A DNA stretch of 64,000 bases from the NCBI RefSeq assembly GCF_026344135.1, contig NZ_JAPKNA010000002.1, positions 682,001 to 746,000 on the forward strand, written 5' to 3'. Under the pieces are notes generated by a model that was given only the letters and a program-made list of their open reading frames with translations, had not been told where the DNA came from and made no database searches. This document shows, in pieces, positions 43,865 to 52,956 of this stretch (position 1 is the first letter of the stretch; the number at the start of each line of letters is the position of its first letter). The DNA is from Alcaligenes parafaecalis. GTDB lineage: Bacteria > Pseudomonadota > Gammaproteobacteria > Burkholderiales > Burkholderiaceae_B. The position numbers and the translations under genes are program-made.

Positions 43865-44168
43865 GTGCCGTTTGGGCTTTGCGTGAGGGCGGTGAGTAGT
43901 TTTCTTGTGGGGCCCGGGTTCGGCTTGTCTTGGCGGGGACCTTGCCCACGCTGCGCGTGGGTGCCCTTGTCAGAGCATCGGGGCGGGCGGGTCGTGAACT
44001 CGGAGCGCGGTTTGTCCCCCGGACAAACCGCAAGCGTGCTCCTCAAACAGCACGACCCTTGTATCCCGCCCCGACACCCTGCCCGCGGCAAGGGCCCTGA
44101 CTCGCCCGACAAGCCGAACCCGGGCCCCACAAGAAAACACGCAGCTAGGGTTAAAGCCCAAACGGCAC
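43865..44168. repeat. Palindromic intergenic element, copy 3 (304 bp; core 43900-44137)
   Basis: Identical in length to copy 1 for both core and extended unit. The extra outer arm GTGCCGTTTGGGCTTT (43865-43880) pairs perfectly with 44153-44168, and its difference from copy 1 (T to C) is matched on the other arm. The 30-bp outer core helix is perfect. The 17-bp inner helix has three A-C mismatches because only one side matches copy 2. It lies between the autotransporter start and the toxin stop. Confidence 0.85.
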
Positions 44169-44198
44169 TGCTGCGGAGGAAAAGAGAGCTGTTCGGGG

Positions 44199-44618
44199 TC
44201 AGCGCTCCCAGGGATTGAGCAGGGCGACAGGGGTGTCTTTGAAGTCTTTGGTGTTGCGTGTGACGATGGTCATGTCGTGCACCAGGGCGGTTGCCGCGAT
44301 CAGAGCGTCTCGCTCGCCTTTCTTGTTTGGAACATGTAGTTGGGCGCAGCGTTGTGCAACGGCAGCGTCGATGTTCAAGGTGAAGTCGGAGAATGTGGGT
44401 AGTACCTGGTTTTCAAACCAATTGCGCAGTATGGCTCCCTGGGCGGCATCCTCCCGTTCTTTGCCCAGGATGCCTTGTTCCAGTTCCAGGACGGTAATGA
44501 CGGATATGTACAGGGTGGCAGCGTTGACGCTGCGAATCCAGGCGGTGACGTTCGCATCGGCTTTGCCGGATTTCATTTTCCGTATTTCGGAGATGACGTT
44601 GGTGTCCAGAAGGTACAT
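44199..44618 (-). CDS. PIN-domain toxin (VapC/FitB type)
   Basis: A 139-residue PIN-domain ribonuclease, toxin of a type II pair. Acidic metal-site residues are visible at Asp5 (MYLLDTN), Glu45 (ITVLELEQG), Asp104 (ERDALIAAT) and Asp125 (RNTKDF). The full length and intact acidic residues suggest activity. It follows its antitoxin by two bases. Targets of VapC toxins are usually tRNA or rRNA; which one applies here is unknown. Confidence 0.93.
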   Translation of the reverse strand: MYLLDTNVISEIRKMKSGKADANVTAWIRSVNAATLYISVITVLELEQGILGKEREDAAQGAILRNWFENQVLPTFSDFTLNIDAAVAQRCAQLHVPNKKGERDALIAATALVHDMTIVTRNTKDFKDTPVALLNPWER

Positions 44619-44620
44619 GG

Positions 44621-44875
44621 TCAGAAATCAACAGGGCGGGTGGTGATAGTGCTTCGAGTAGGTTCAAAGTCGATATCGGCTTCGTCGTCCTGCATGGCGA
44701 GTTCATCGATGATGTTGCGGCGCTGCTCAGTCAGGTGCAGGTAACTTTGGAATGTCATTAGTACATGCGAGGGGCGGCCACGGTCTGTAATGATGACTGG
44801 TCCATTGGTAGCGGCTTTTTTAGCTTCACTGGTAGCCTGGTTGAATTCCCGGCTTGAAAGAGTGGTGATAGTCAT
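44621..44875 (-). CDS. Phd/YefM-family antitoxin
   Basis: An 84-residue antitoxin. The N-terminal Phd fold (TTLSSREFNQATSEAKKAA; GPVIITDRGRPSHVLM) binds DNA, and the acidic C terminus (DDEADIDFEP) should cover the toxin. It is the first gene of the pair and probably represses its own promoter through the inverted repeat at 44899-44920. Confidence 0.92.
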   Translation of the reverse strand: MTITTLSSREFNQATSEAKKAATNGPVIITDRGRPSHVLMTFQSYLHLTEQRRNIIDELAMQDDEADIDFEPTRSTITTRPVDF

Positions 44876-44898
44876 GGTGCACCCTCCTGTAGTTTATT

Positions 44899-44920
44899 AA
44901 TGTAGCTATGTTACTACATT
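44899..44920. promoter_or_regulatory. Toxin-antitoxin operator candidate
   Basis: AATGTAG and CTACATT form an inverted repeat with an eight-base spacer, 24 bases before the antitoxin start. Phd-type antitoxins bind such repeats to repress their own operon. Confidence 0.6.
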
Positions 44921-45033
44921 TTGTTTTACTTGGTTTGTGGTGCTTGTTTGCACCAATAAATTTATCCTTTAGTCAGAGACGTGAAAAGACTATGTGTGAC
45001 AAAGAGCTCACACCGGATTAGAAAGGTGAATCA

Positions 45034-45636
45034 ATGGCAGGGCAGCAGCATGTATCAGGGGTGACGGGCATTATTCTGGCAGCGGGGCTGGGGCGTCGTT
45101 TCGATCCTTCGGGCCAATGCTTGAAGTTGTTGGCCAGGATGGACGACGGCAAAACGATGGTGCGCCGTGTCTGTGAAACGGCTTTGTCTGTTCTGGACGA
45201 GGTGCTGCTTGTTTGTGATGTCCATGAGCCGCTTTTGCGTCAGGAATTAAGTGATCTGCCTATTCAGTTCGTTCAGGCTCCGGACGCCATTCGAGGCATG
45301 GGCGTCAGTTTGAAAGCGGGGATACAGGCTGGCAAGCCGCAGTATGGCTATGTGGTGCTGCTGGCAGATATGCCTTGGGTGAGGCCTAGCACTGTCGCAG
45401 CGGTGGCTCAGGCGGTGCAGGATGGGGTAGGGATTGTGCGTCCCGTTTTGAATACTCAGCCCGGCAATCCTATTGGCTTTGGGCTGCCGTGGCGTCAACA
45501 GCTTCTGGAGCTTTCAGATGAGCAGGGCGCGCGTGGTTTGTTGCAAGCCAATAAAGATCAGACTTTGTTTGTGCCTTTGCTTGACGAGGGGATTTTGCGC
45601 GATGTGGACACCCCAAGTGATTTGGGGATGTCCTAG
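45034..45636 (+). CDS. MocA/MobA-like nucleotidyltransferase (probable molybdenum cofactor cytidylyltransferase)
   Basis: A 200-residue NTP transferase. The nucleotide loop GIILAAGLGRRFDP opens the protein; LLADMPWVRPSTV carries the metal-binding Asp, and GNPIGFG and DVDTPSDL fit the MocA pattern. MocA attaches CMP to molybdopterin for xanthine-dehydrogenase-family enzymes, so it could serve the nicotinate dehydrogenase encoded 8 kb away. MobA (GMP transfer) is the alternative; the absence of the usual LxGG start favours MocA. Confidence 0.85.
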   Translation: MAGQQHVSGVTGIILAAGLGRRFDPSGQCLKLLARMDDGKTMVRRVCETALSVLDEVLLVCDVHEPLLRQELSDLPIQFVQAPDAIRGMGVSLKAGIQAGKPQYGYVVLLADMPWVRPSTVAAVAQAVQDGVGIVRPVLNTQPGNPIGFGLPWRQQLLELSDEQGARGLLQANKDQTLFVPLLDEGILRDVDTPSDLGMS

Positions 45637-45648
45637 GCATCTGCTCAA

Positions 45649-46389
45649 TTAACCGTGCCCGCGCTGTTTGGCGATCTGCTGACGTTCCAGGCGACTGATG
45701 TAGTGCTGAATGGCCATCTGCGTGGAGGCAGACAGGTCAATAAAGGTACAGCCCAAACGCTGAATCTGTTTGCCATTGGCTAGCTGCTGCGTTTCTGTAC
45801 GCGCTACCTGCAGCGCAACGACGAAAGAACCTGCTTGCGGCAGTTCCAGCAGGGACTCGGTTTTATGCGTGCCTATGACTTCTGCCAGGCTTTGAGATTC
45901 GTCCACCAAGGACAAGCCACCGCCGCTGATATCGTGCAGTAAAAAGCTCTTGGTTTCGTTATTCAGTCGCAAGATCACCATGGCCGGTTCGCTGACGGGC
46001 ACATTGACGCGGAAGAATTCGCGTCGCTGCAAGCGTCGAATGGATTCCGGGATGGGGATGGCCAGTGCTGGCTGCCCTTCGTAGGAAACCATTTCGGGAG
46101 TGGGCCCCTGAAAGGTCACCTTGATCTTGTCCAGCGAGGTCTCGAAACTGGTGCGTTCGGACTGCAGCAGATTGCGGGTTTTTTCTTCTTTGTTGGCGGT
46201 ATCAATCACCACAACATTGTTGTCCAGATCAATGTCCAGAATGGTGGTGACAATCCGGTCATTGCCCTGATTGGCTTCCATGTGCAATAGCAGGCCCCCT
46301 TTTTCGATAGCCCGTAAAACACGCAGAATTTCAAATTTGGACTGGATCTGGTACGGATCGTCTTCGATGGGATCAAGAGGAGAAGTCAT
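45649..46389 (-). CDS. YcgR-like flagellar brake protein with PilZ domain
   Basis: A 246-residue cyclic-di-GMP receptor. The N-terminal YcgR domain covers about residues 15-115; the C-terminal PilZ domain has RREFFRVNVP (RxxxR) near 126 and DISGGGLSL (DxSxxG) near 155. When bound to cyclic di-GMP such proteins slow the flagellar motor. It is transcribed alone, 12 bases from the convergent MocA-like gene. The cyclase at 21551 is a possible, unproven source of the signal. Confidence 0.9.
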   Translation of the reverse strand: MTSPLDPIEDDPYQIQSKFEILRVLRAIEKGGLLLHMEANQGNDRIVTTILDIDLDNNVVVIDTANKEEKTRNLLQSERTSFETSLDKIKVTFQGPTPEMVSYEGQPALAIPIPESIRRLQRREFFRVNVPVSEPAMVILRLNNETKSFLLHDISGGGLSLVDESQSLAEVIGTHKTESLLELPQAGSFVVALQVARTETQQLANGKQIQRLGCTFIDLSASTQMAIQHYISRLERQQIAKQRGHG

Positions 46390-46500
46390 GGATGGCGAGG
46401 CAAAAAAGATCGGTAAGTGACTGTAAGGGATTGTACGCGCCAGAGTAACACTCTGGGCGCGGTTTGAAAGGTGAAGTCTGCTAGTTAGTTGCCTAAGTAT

Positions 46501-47421
46501 TTAGGCTTGGTTTATATGCTGCAGGGCACAGCGTGCGGCGGCGAGATCCCAGGCAGCAGAGCCTACGGATTTGAAGAAGAGCGGCTTGTCTTTTGGGGCC
46601 GGGGTTCGCAGCACCTGGTGAATGCTATGGACCTGGCTCCAGTCCACCTGGGCCTGAATCAGGTCCCCCGCTTCCTGGCGAGCACCCGCAACGTCATCCG
46701 CATAGAGACGGCTGGCTAATAGGGTATGGGCCTCGAATTCAGCCATGTCCGGTTTGAAAGCTCCCAGGCCAATCAGCAGACGATCCTGACGGGCGGGCTC
46801 GTGATAGACGGGTGTCAGGCTGGATGTCAGGGCAATCAATACATCGGTCTTGTCAGGCACAGCGGCCGCCGCCTGGATTCGGTCTCCGAATTGCGCTTGC
46901 AGGGATTTGGCCACGGACTGAGCACGCTCGTGATTGCGACCTGTCAGGGTGACGCGAGCCTTGGGATAGAGCGTCATGATGGCATCGCAGTGCGCCAGGG
47001 CTTGTCGCCCGTAACCCAGCAGGGTAATGTGCTCGGGGCCCTGGGACCACAGTGCCTGAATCCCCAGCATGGATACCGCTGCGGTGCGGCGTTCGGACAG
47101 GACGGGCGCATCCATGATGAGCAAAGGCAGGCCATTTTGGGCGTCGTACACGCTGACCAAGCCCTGGATAATGTCCTGCTCTTGTTGCTGATTGTCCGGC
47201 ATCACATTGGCCAGCTTATGTACCCCTATATCGTGTGAGACGGCAGGCATGGACAGCATTTGCCCTGTTTGGGGATAGTTCAGAACCTGACGGGTTGGGG
47301 CGACGATAGTGCCAGCGGCATATTGGGCCATGGCTTTACCTAGCTGGGCGACCAGCTCGGGATAGGGCAGAGCACGAGCAGTCTCTTCAGAGGACAGGAC
47401 GGTATAGGAAGCTTGCGTCAT
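46501..47421 (-). CDS. Ornithine cyclodeaminase/mu-crystallin family protein (possible delta1-pyrroline-2-carboxylate reductase)
   Basis: A 306-residue NAD(P)-binding protein. N-terminal features include MLSMPAVSHDIGVHKLANV; the Rossmann segment is ITLLGYGRQALAHCDAI; the C terminus has LGAFKPDMAEF and ADDVAGARQEAGDL. The ATG at 47421 is used; 43 upstream codons lack family similarity. GVHKLANV resembles the reductases that act on delta1-pyrroline-2-carboxylate, and GAFKPDM is typical of this branch, so imino-acid reduction is more likely than ornithine deamination. No neighbouring pathway genes help. Confidence 0.85.
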   Translation of the reverse strand: MTQASYTVLSSEETARALPYPELVAQLGKAMAQYAAGTIVAPTRQVLNYPQTGQMLSMPAVSHDIGVHKLANVMPDNQQQEQDIIQGLVSVYDAQNGLPLLIMDAPVLSERRTAAVSMLGIQALWSQGPEHITLLGYGRQALAHCDAIMTLYPKARVTLTGRNHERAQSVAKSLQAQFGDRIQAAAAVPDKTDVLIALTSSLTPVYHEPARQDRLLIGLGAFKPDMAEFEAHTLLASRLYADDVAGARQEAGDLIQAQVDWSQVHSIHQVLRTPAPKDKPLFFKSVGSAAWDLAAARCALQHINQA

Positions 47422-47643
47422 TCCAGGGTCTCCATGGAGTCGGTCTGTGGGCAGCGCATAGTGCGGGACTATCGATAATCCAGTGTAGCGTAGGCCCAGC
47501 CCAGGGCAATAGGGCCTTTCCGCCAGTGATCTATTGACCCACCTTGACAATTAATCCGACCCTTCTGGCGGGCTGTCACGGCATAATGAGGCCTGATATC
47601 CGCACCTGCCCGCGCGCGGTGCCGTGCATTGGGGAGAAAAATA

Positions 47644-48060
47644 ATGAGTTTGCTTAATTCTGTTGTGTCGGCCTTGTCGTCGACGGACGCTAAATCTAAA
47701 GAACAGGGCGCTTTGTTGCCTGCCTTGATTCAAGTGGTCAGCACTTATCCCGGTGGCTTGAGCGGCTTGATCGAGCGCTTTCGTACCGGCGGTTTTGGTG
47801 ATGTGGTGTCGTCCTGGATCTCGCAGGGCAGCAATCAGGAAATCGGTCAGCAGGATTTGCTGGGCGTGATGGGTCAGCCTGCCATCAAGCAATTGGTGGA
47901 TCTGTCGGGTTTGAATCAGCAAAGCGTGCTGGACAATCTGAAGATCATGCTGCCATCCCTGATCAATCAAGCCAGCCCGAATGGCCAGTTTGATCCATCC
48001 CACATTACCGATGCCAGCAGCTTGCTGGGCGGTTTGACGCAGTTGTTTCGCAAGTCTTGA
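47644..48060 (+). CDS. YidB family (DUF937) protein
   Basis: A 138-residue cytoplasmic protein of the YidB/DUF937 family: repeated helical segments with PALIQVVSTYPGGLSGLIERF, GGFGDVVSSWISQG and a C-terminal LLGGLTQLF. The ATG at 47644 follows GGGGAG. Function is unknown. It stands alone, divergent from the cyclodeaminase-family gene. Confidence 0.88.
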   Translation: MSLLNSVVSALSSTDAKSKEQGALLPALIQVVSTYPGGLSGLIERFRTGGFGDVVSSWISQGSNQEIGQQDLLGVMGQPAIKQLVDLSGLNQQSVLDNLKIMLPSLINQASPNGQFDPSHITDASSLLGGLTQLFRKS

Positions 48061-48111
48061 TCCCTTGCGACGGTGACGCCGCCTGCTAATGGTTTGCGGC
48101 GCACAGAATAC

Positions 48112-48155
48112 AAAAAAGCCTGAAATCGGTGCAATACCGGTTTCAGGCTTTTTTT
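48112..48155. terminator. Bidirectional terminator between yidB-like gene and metY
   Basis: AGCCTGAAATCGGT pairs with ACCGGTTTCAGGCT (a single bulge-like offset in the middle), flanked by six A on the left and seven T on the right, so it should work for both converging genes. Confidence 0.92.
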
Positions 48156-48172
48156 ATGGCTTGATGCAGCAA

Positions 48173-48197
48173 AACCTGTACAGACTCTGTACAGGTT
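48173..48197. terminator. 11-bp inverted repeat just past metY
   Basis: AACCTGTACAG and CTGTACAGGTT pair around ACT, ten bases after the metY stop. On the minus strand the stem is followed by TTTTG, so it may be a first, weaker terminator for metY. Confidence 0.55.
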
Positions 48198-48206
48198 CTC
48201 CCGTCT

Positions 48207-49487
48207 TTAGCCGCGTGCGGCTGCTTCCAGCGCTTGTTCCAGATCGGCCAGAATGTCGTCGATGTGTTCCAGACCAATGGACAGGCGCACCATGTCTTCG
48301 CTTACGCCCACAGCCGCCAGTTCTTCGGCGTTCAGTTGACGGTGCGTGGTGCTGGCTGGATGGCACGCCAGAGATTTGGCATCACCAATATTGACCAGTC
48401 GCAGGACCAGGTTCAGCGCGTCAATAAAGCGTGTACCGGCTGCGATGCCGCCTTTGATACCAAAGGACAGAATGGCTGCGGGTTTGCCGCCCATGTAGCG
48501 CTTGGCCAGCTCGTGATCAGGGTGATCGCTCAGACCGGCGTACTTGACCCAGGATACTTGCGGGTGCTTGTTCAGGTACTCGGCCACTTTCAGGGCGTTT
48601 TCCGTGTGGCGTTCCATGCGCAAAGGCAGGGTTTCGATGCCTTGCAGAATCTGGAAGGCGCTAAAGGGAGCCAGAGCAGCACCGGTGTTACGCAGCGGAG
48701 CCACGCGGCAGCGGCCAATAAAGGCAGCCGGGCCGAAGGCTTCGGTGTAGACCACGCCGTGGTAGGAAGGGTCAGGTGTATTCAGAATGGCAAAGCGCTC
48801 TTTGTGCTCGGCCCAAGGGAATTTGCCAGAGTCCACCACCATGCCTGCGATGGTCGTGCCGTGACCGCCCATGTATTTGGTCAGCGAGTGCACCACAATG
48901 TCGGCACCGTGTTCGATAGGACGGCACAGGGCAGGGGATGCCACCGTGTTGTCTACAATCAGGGGCACGCCATGACGGTGAGCGGCATCAGCCAGCGCAC
49001 GGATATCAATGATGTTGCCAGCCGGGTTGCCGATGGTTTCGCAGAAAACGGCGCGGGTGCGGTCGTCAATCAGGGCTTCCAGCGCTTCAATGTCGTTGGG
49101 CTGGGCAAATTTGACGGTAATGCCCTGACGCGGAAAGGAGTGCGCGAACAGGTTATACGTTCCGCCATACAGCTTACTGACGGACACAATGTTGTCGCCG
49201 GCCTCAGCAATCGTTTGGATAGCATACGTGATGGCCGCCATGCCAGAGGCTACTGCCAAGCCGCCAATCCCGCCTTCCAGGGCCGCAACACGCTCTTCGA
49301 GCACGGCATTGGTCGGGTTCATGATGCGGGTGTAGATATTGCCGGGTACTTTCAGGTCAAACAGATCCGCGCCGTGTTGCGTATTGTCGAAAGCGTAGGA
49401 AGTGGTCTGGTAAATCGGGACAGCAACAGCTTTTGTGGTCGGATCTGGCTGGTAGCCAGCATGAATGGCAAGAGTCTCTAGTTTCAT
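48207..49487 (-). CDS. metY: O-acetylhomoserine sulfhydrylase / aminocarboxypropyltransferase
   Basis: A 426-residue PLP enzyme of the Cys/Met metabolism family that makes homocysteine from O-acetylhomoserine and sulfide. The PLP lysine lies in HSLTKYMGGHG, with the preceding VDNTVASP cofactor segment and the N-terminal IHAGYQPDPTTKAVAVPIYQ typical of MetY. The 426-residue length favours MetY over the shorter MetB/MetC. The 273-base upstream gap shows no riboswitch I can recognise. Confidence 0.94.
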   Translation of the reverse strand: MKLETLAIHAGYQPDPTTKAVAVPIYQTTSYAFDNTQHGADLFDLKVPGNIYTRIMNPTNAVLEERVAALEGGIGGLAVASGMAAITYAIQTIAEAGDNIVSVSKLYGGTYNLFAHSFPRQGITVKFAQPNDIEALEALIDDRTRAVFCETIGNPAGNIIDIRALADAAHRHGVPLIVDNTVASPALCRPIEHGADIVVHSLTKYMGGHGTTIAGMVVDSGKFPWAEHKERFAILNTPDPSYHGVVYTEAFGPAAFIGRCRVAPLRNTGAALAPFSAFQILQGIETLPLRMERHTENALKVAEYLNKHPQVSWVKYAGLSDHPDHELAKRYMGGKPAAILSFGIKGGIAAGTRFIDALNLVLRLVNIGDAKSLACHPASTTHRQLNAEELAAVGVSEDMVRLSIGLEHIDDILADLEQALEAAARG

Positions 49488-49760
49488 GGTTAATTCTGAA
49501 ATTGATTATCAAGTGGCTTATATAAGACAGAGCAAGCATAACCCCTGTATGCCGAGAAATACATCTAAGGGCGCAGACATTAAAACTATGCCTTTATTCC
49601 TCAAGGTAATAAGGGCTTGTCATTGATGGTGGGCTCTGCTTTTTAAATAGCAGGTGGATATTTCTTATTTTCGTTACTTCGCAATGGCCCTACATGGGTT
49701 AGCATTTCGTATCCGGGCAGATGGCGTGTTGCATCCTTCCCCGAGGTCCTAGAGGCTTAC

Positions 49761-52487
49761 ATGAAAGTATGGTTTAAGCGGGGCTTATTCAGCCTCGTCG
49801 TTTTGGCTATTGTCACGGTGGTTGGCGGGGCAATTTTCCTGCTGACATTCAATCCCAATTCGTACAAACAGAAGCTGGCGGACATCGTCCAGCAAAAGTA
49901 TCAACGTACGCTCAAGATTGACGGTGATATCGAACTTTCTCTCTTTCCCCGCATTGGCCTGTCCGTGCAGGGGCTGTCCCTGTCTGACCGTAATTCGGAA
50001 GATCCTTTCGCCTCTTTGGAGAGCGCCCGTTTTGCGGTGGCCTTGTGGCCCTTGATCAATAACCGCTTGGTGGTGGACCACGTGGCGGTCACAGGCTTCA
50101 AGGCCTGGATTGTGCGCGATGAAAACGGCAAGCTCAATTTTGATGACTTGTTGCAAGCCCCGCCTGCCGGTCCTCAACTGCCTGTAGCCCGCTCCGGCGT
50201 GTCCTTGCTGCCCGCCGCTCAAGCGGCCGAGGCCCCGCAGGATAAACCTGCCGAGCCTGCAGCAGCTCCCGAATCCTTGCCCGTCCCGGAATTGATTGCC
50301 AAGCGTTCTGGCAGCGAAACAGATTTCCAGATTGATATCGCTGGCCTTAGCTTGAAGGGTGGTGAAATCCATTACTTCAGCAAACGCAGCAATATGATTG
50401 GCCGTTTGTTGCAACTGGAAGTGAACACAGGCCGCATGACCTTTGGTCAGCCTTTTGATGTGGCCTTCAAGAGCCGTCTGTCCGGGGATTACCCCGTGGC
50501 CGATGGCGTTCTTGAAGGACAAGGGCAATTGAGCCTGGACCCTGCGTCCAAATCCTATGGTGCACAAAAACTGAACTTGAGCTTTGTGGGTAATCTGGAC
50601 GAGCTGCAAGCGCAAAGCCTGACGCTTAAAGGCAATGTGACCTATAAGTCCGCCCAGCGTCAGTTCAGCGCCACAAACCTGGATACACAATTGCAAGGCC
50701 AGTGGCTGGGTGCTTACCCGGTCAGCGATTTGAATGCATCGCTGAACACGCCCAAGATGCAGATCGACAGCTTTAGTGACCTGGTTTCTTTCGAGAAACT
50801 GGCGCTGCGCATCCGTGGCAAGAATGAAGATCAGACTCTGGATTTGGCTTTAGACGTCCCGCGTATTCAGGTTTCGCCCGCCGAAGCTGAAGGTGCGCCT
50901 GTGGTCGCCAGCCTGAAAGTTAGCGGTCCCAAGGTGTTGGGGCTGGGCCTGACCCTGCAAGGTTTGTCCGGTAACAGCCAAGAACTGCTGTTTGAGCAGG
51001 CCAAGCTGGAAGGGGCGCTGAAGCAAGGTAGCCGTGTCGCCCAATTGAAGGCGGCTTCGCCCCTGCAATGGCAACCCTCCAATGAGTGGCTGCGTTTGCC
51101 GGATATTCAAGCCAATGTGCGAGTCGAGGACGAGGCCGATGCGGGCAGCCGCTTTGAGATGCCTGTCACGGGTCAGGCGGATTTGAATAAAGGCAAACAG
51201 GAATACAGCGCACAGCTAAGTAGCAGCACCGAGCAGGCCCAGGGTAGTCTGGATCTGACACTGCAAGACAAGGGTAAAGGTCCTTTGCTGGCGGCAGTGC
51301 TGAAGGCAGACAGGCTGGATCTGGACGAGTTGCGCTCCATTTTCTGGGCGACCGCTCCAGAAGTTGTCACCCCGATTGATCCTGAACCCGCTGCCGAAGC
51401 ACCAGAAGCGGCTGCTGAGTCGGAGCAGGAGCCCGCCGCTGAAGAGGCTGAGCAGGCGGAGCAGCCCAAGGCAGAGCAAGCAGAAGCTACTCCTGAAGCC
51501 GAAGAACCTGCTACCGAGGAATCGTCTTACGCTTGGCTGGATGCGCTGACGTTTGATCTGCGTTTTGAAATTGAGAAACTCCGCAGCCTGGGTGTGGTGC
51601 TGGAGCAGGTCAAGGCGCAGGTCAAGAATCAAGGTCAGCTCATTAATCTGTCGCAGTTCAATGCACAGGCCTATGAAGGCCAGCTTCAGGCCAAGGCCAA
51701 GGTCGAGCCCGGCAAGCGTTTTGAACTGGGTTTGAAGTTGCAGCAAATGCAAGTGGGTTCGCTCTTGCTGGATGCCTTCGGCAACGATTATCTGGCAGGC
51801 AAGGGCAATGTGGACTTGAACTTGAAGGCGCAAGGTGCCACACAAGAAGAGCGTCTGAATGCCCTGGAAGGCGGGCTGACCGTAGATTTGCACGAAGGTA
51901 GCTGGCGCAGCGTTGATCTGGACCAGAGCGTGCGCGATATCAACGAAGCGGTACGCAATGCCTTTAGTGGTCAGATTCCCTTGCTATTGCCAGAGTCAGA
52001 CCCCTTGCGTCGTACTGTTCTGAGCCGTCTGCAAGGCAGCCTGGATATCAAGAAAGGGCAAGCCAGTTTCCGTAACTTCCGCGCTACGACCCCGATTCTG
52101 ACGGTCACAACCGCGAAAGGCTCCACACTGGATTTGGTGACGCAACAGGCGGATGTGACTTTGCAGGCGCGCTTGAACCATAACAATCTGGCCGCCGAGG
52201 AACGTAAATCCTTCCAGGATCTGCGCAATGTCCTGATTCCTATCCATATTTCTGGTCCTTGGGCCGAGTTGTCCTACCAGATTCAATGGAAAGAAATTGC
52301 CAGCACATCGATCAAAAAAGCGCTGCAAGACGGTTTGCTGGATTTGTTGAGCCAGCAGGCCACGGAAGCCAAGAATAATGCCAATGTTGACGTCAAGTCC
52401 GAGGTAAAGCAGATCATCAAGGACGAGCTGGGCGCCAAAGTCCCGCAAACCGTGGGCGAGGCCATGAAGCAATGGTTCAAGCCATGA
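49761..52487 (+). CDS. AsmA family protein
   Basis: A 908-residue envelope protein with one N-terminal membrane helix (about residues 9-30) and the AsmA opening FNPNSYKQKLADIVQQKYQRTLKIDGDIELSLFPRIGLSV. The C-terminal AsmA part has LKAQGATQEERLNALEGGLTVDLHEG and a final amphipathic helix. A Glu/Ala/Pro-rich linker occupies roughly residues 535-588. AsmA-like proteins form long beta grooves that move lipids between the membranes. The stop overlaps the next start in ATGA form. Confidence 0.92.
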   Translation: MKVWFKRGLFSLVVLAIVTVVGGAIFLLTFNPNSYKQKLADIVQQKYQRTLKIDGDIELSLFPRIGLSVQGLSLSDRNSEDPFASLESARFAVALWPLINNRLVVDHVAVTGFKAWIVRDENGKLNFDDLLQAPPAGPQLPVARSGVSLLPAAQAAEAPQDKPAEPAAAPESLPVPELIAKRSGSETDFQIDIAGLSLKGGEIHYFSKRSNMIGRLLQLEVNTGRMTFGQPFDVAFKSRLSGDYPVADGVLEGQGQLSLDPASKSYGAQKLNLSFVGNLDELQAQSLTLKGNVTYKSAQRQFSATNLDTQLQGQWLGAYPVSDLNASLNTPKMQIDSFSDLVSFEKLALRIRGKNEDQTLDLALDVPRIQVSPAEAEGAPVVASLKVSGPKVLGLGLTLQGLSGNSQELLFEQAKLEGALKQGSRVAQLKAASPLQWQPSNEWLRLPDIQANVRVEDEADAGSRFEMPVTGQADLNKGKQEYSAQLSSSTEQAQGSLDLTLQDKGKGPLLAAVLKADRLDLDELRSIFWATAPEVVTPIDPEPAAEAPEAAAESEQEPAAEEAEQAEQPKAEQAEATPEAEEPATEESSYAWLDALTFDLRFEIEKLRSLGVVLEQVKAQVKNQGQLINLSQFNAQAYEGQLQAKAKVEPGKRFELGLKLQQMQVGSLLLDAFGNDYLAGKGNVDLNLKAQGATQEERLNALEGGLTVDLHEGSWRSVDLDQSVRDINEAVRNAFSGQIPLLLPESDPLRRTVLSRLQGSLDIKKGQASFRNFRATTPILTVTTAKGSTLDLVTQQADVTLQARLNHNNLAAEERKSFQDLRNVLIPIHISGPWAELSYQIQWKEIASTSIKKALQDGLLDLLSQQATEAKNNANVDVKSEVKQIIKDELGAKVPQTVGEAMKQWFKP

Positions 52488-52882
52488 GCACAGGCCCAGT
52501 CATGAACACGGTAGTCTCTCAGGACGCGGTCTATCTATTGCAAGGTGGCCCGGCCTTGAGTGATAGCAAGGCGCTGGCCTGTACGGGGCGTTGGGTACTG
52601 GGTAACGAGCAGGGGCAGATTCTGGCAGCAGATGCGCTGCCCACCTTGTCAGAACTGAGCATAGAGCTGCGTTTTGGCCAACTGGTACTGCGTGCTCCCG
52701 GCATGTTGCGTCTGGATATAGAAGCGGATGTGATCGAGGACGATCCTGATTCCTTCTCCACCTGGCAGGAGAATGGTCAGTCCGTGCAATTGGTCGATGA
52801 AGGGGATTTGCCTGCAGAGTGGTTTACGCGCTACGCAGGCCAGCCACTGCGTTTGTTAAAGCGTTTGCCAGAGTCGGCTTAA
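52484..52882 (+). CDS. Small protein resembling an isolated MOSC N-terminal beta-barrel domain
   Basis: A 132-residue protein coupled to asmA by a four-base overlap. GRWVLGNEQGQIL and the ending VDEGDLPAEWFTRYAGQPLRLLKRL recall the N-terminal beta-barrel that precedes the MOSC domain in YcbX-like molybdenum-sulfur carrier proteins. The catalytic MOSC domain is absent and the gene ends at a clean stop before a terminator. It may be a truncated relative or a lineage-specific small protein; function unknown. Confidence 0.7.
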   Translation: MSTGPVMNTVVSQDAVYLLQGGPALSDSKALACTGRWVLGNEQGQILAADALPTLSELSIELRFGQLVLRAPGMLRLDIEADVIEDDPDSFSTWQENGQSVQLVDEGDLPAEWFTRYAGQPLRLLKRLPESA

Positions 52883-52914
52883 CGCAGTGTTGGCTGTCAT
52901 GTCCATCTGCATAT

Positions 52915-52946
52915 AAAAAAGCCCTGCTCATGGCAGGGCTTTTTTT
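52915..52946. terminator. Bidirectional terminator after the MOSC-N-like gene
   Basis: GCCCTGC and GCAGGGC form a seven-base-pair stem with a five-base loop, with six A before and seven T after. It separates converging transcription units. Confidence 0.95.
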
Positions 52947-52956
52947 GTGATTCCAA

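Noticed and set aside
49488..49760. Possible SAM/SAH riboswitch upstream of metY
   Set aside because: No conserved core or clear multi-stem structure could be recognised by eye.
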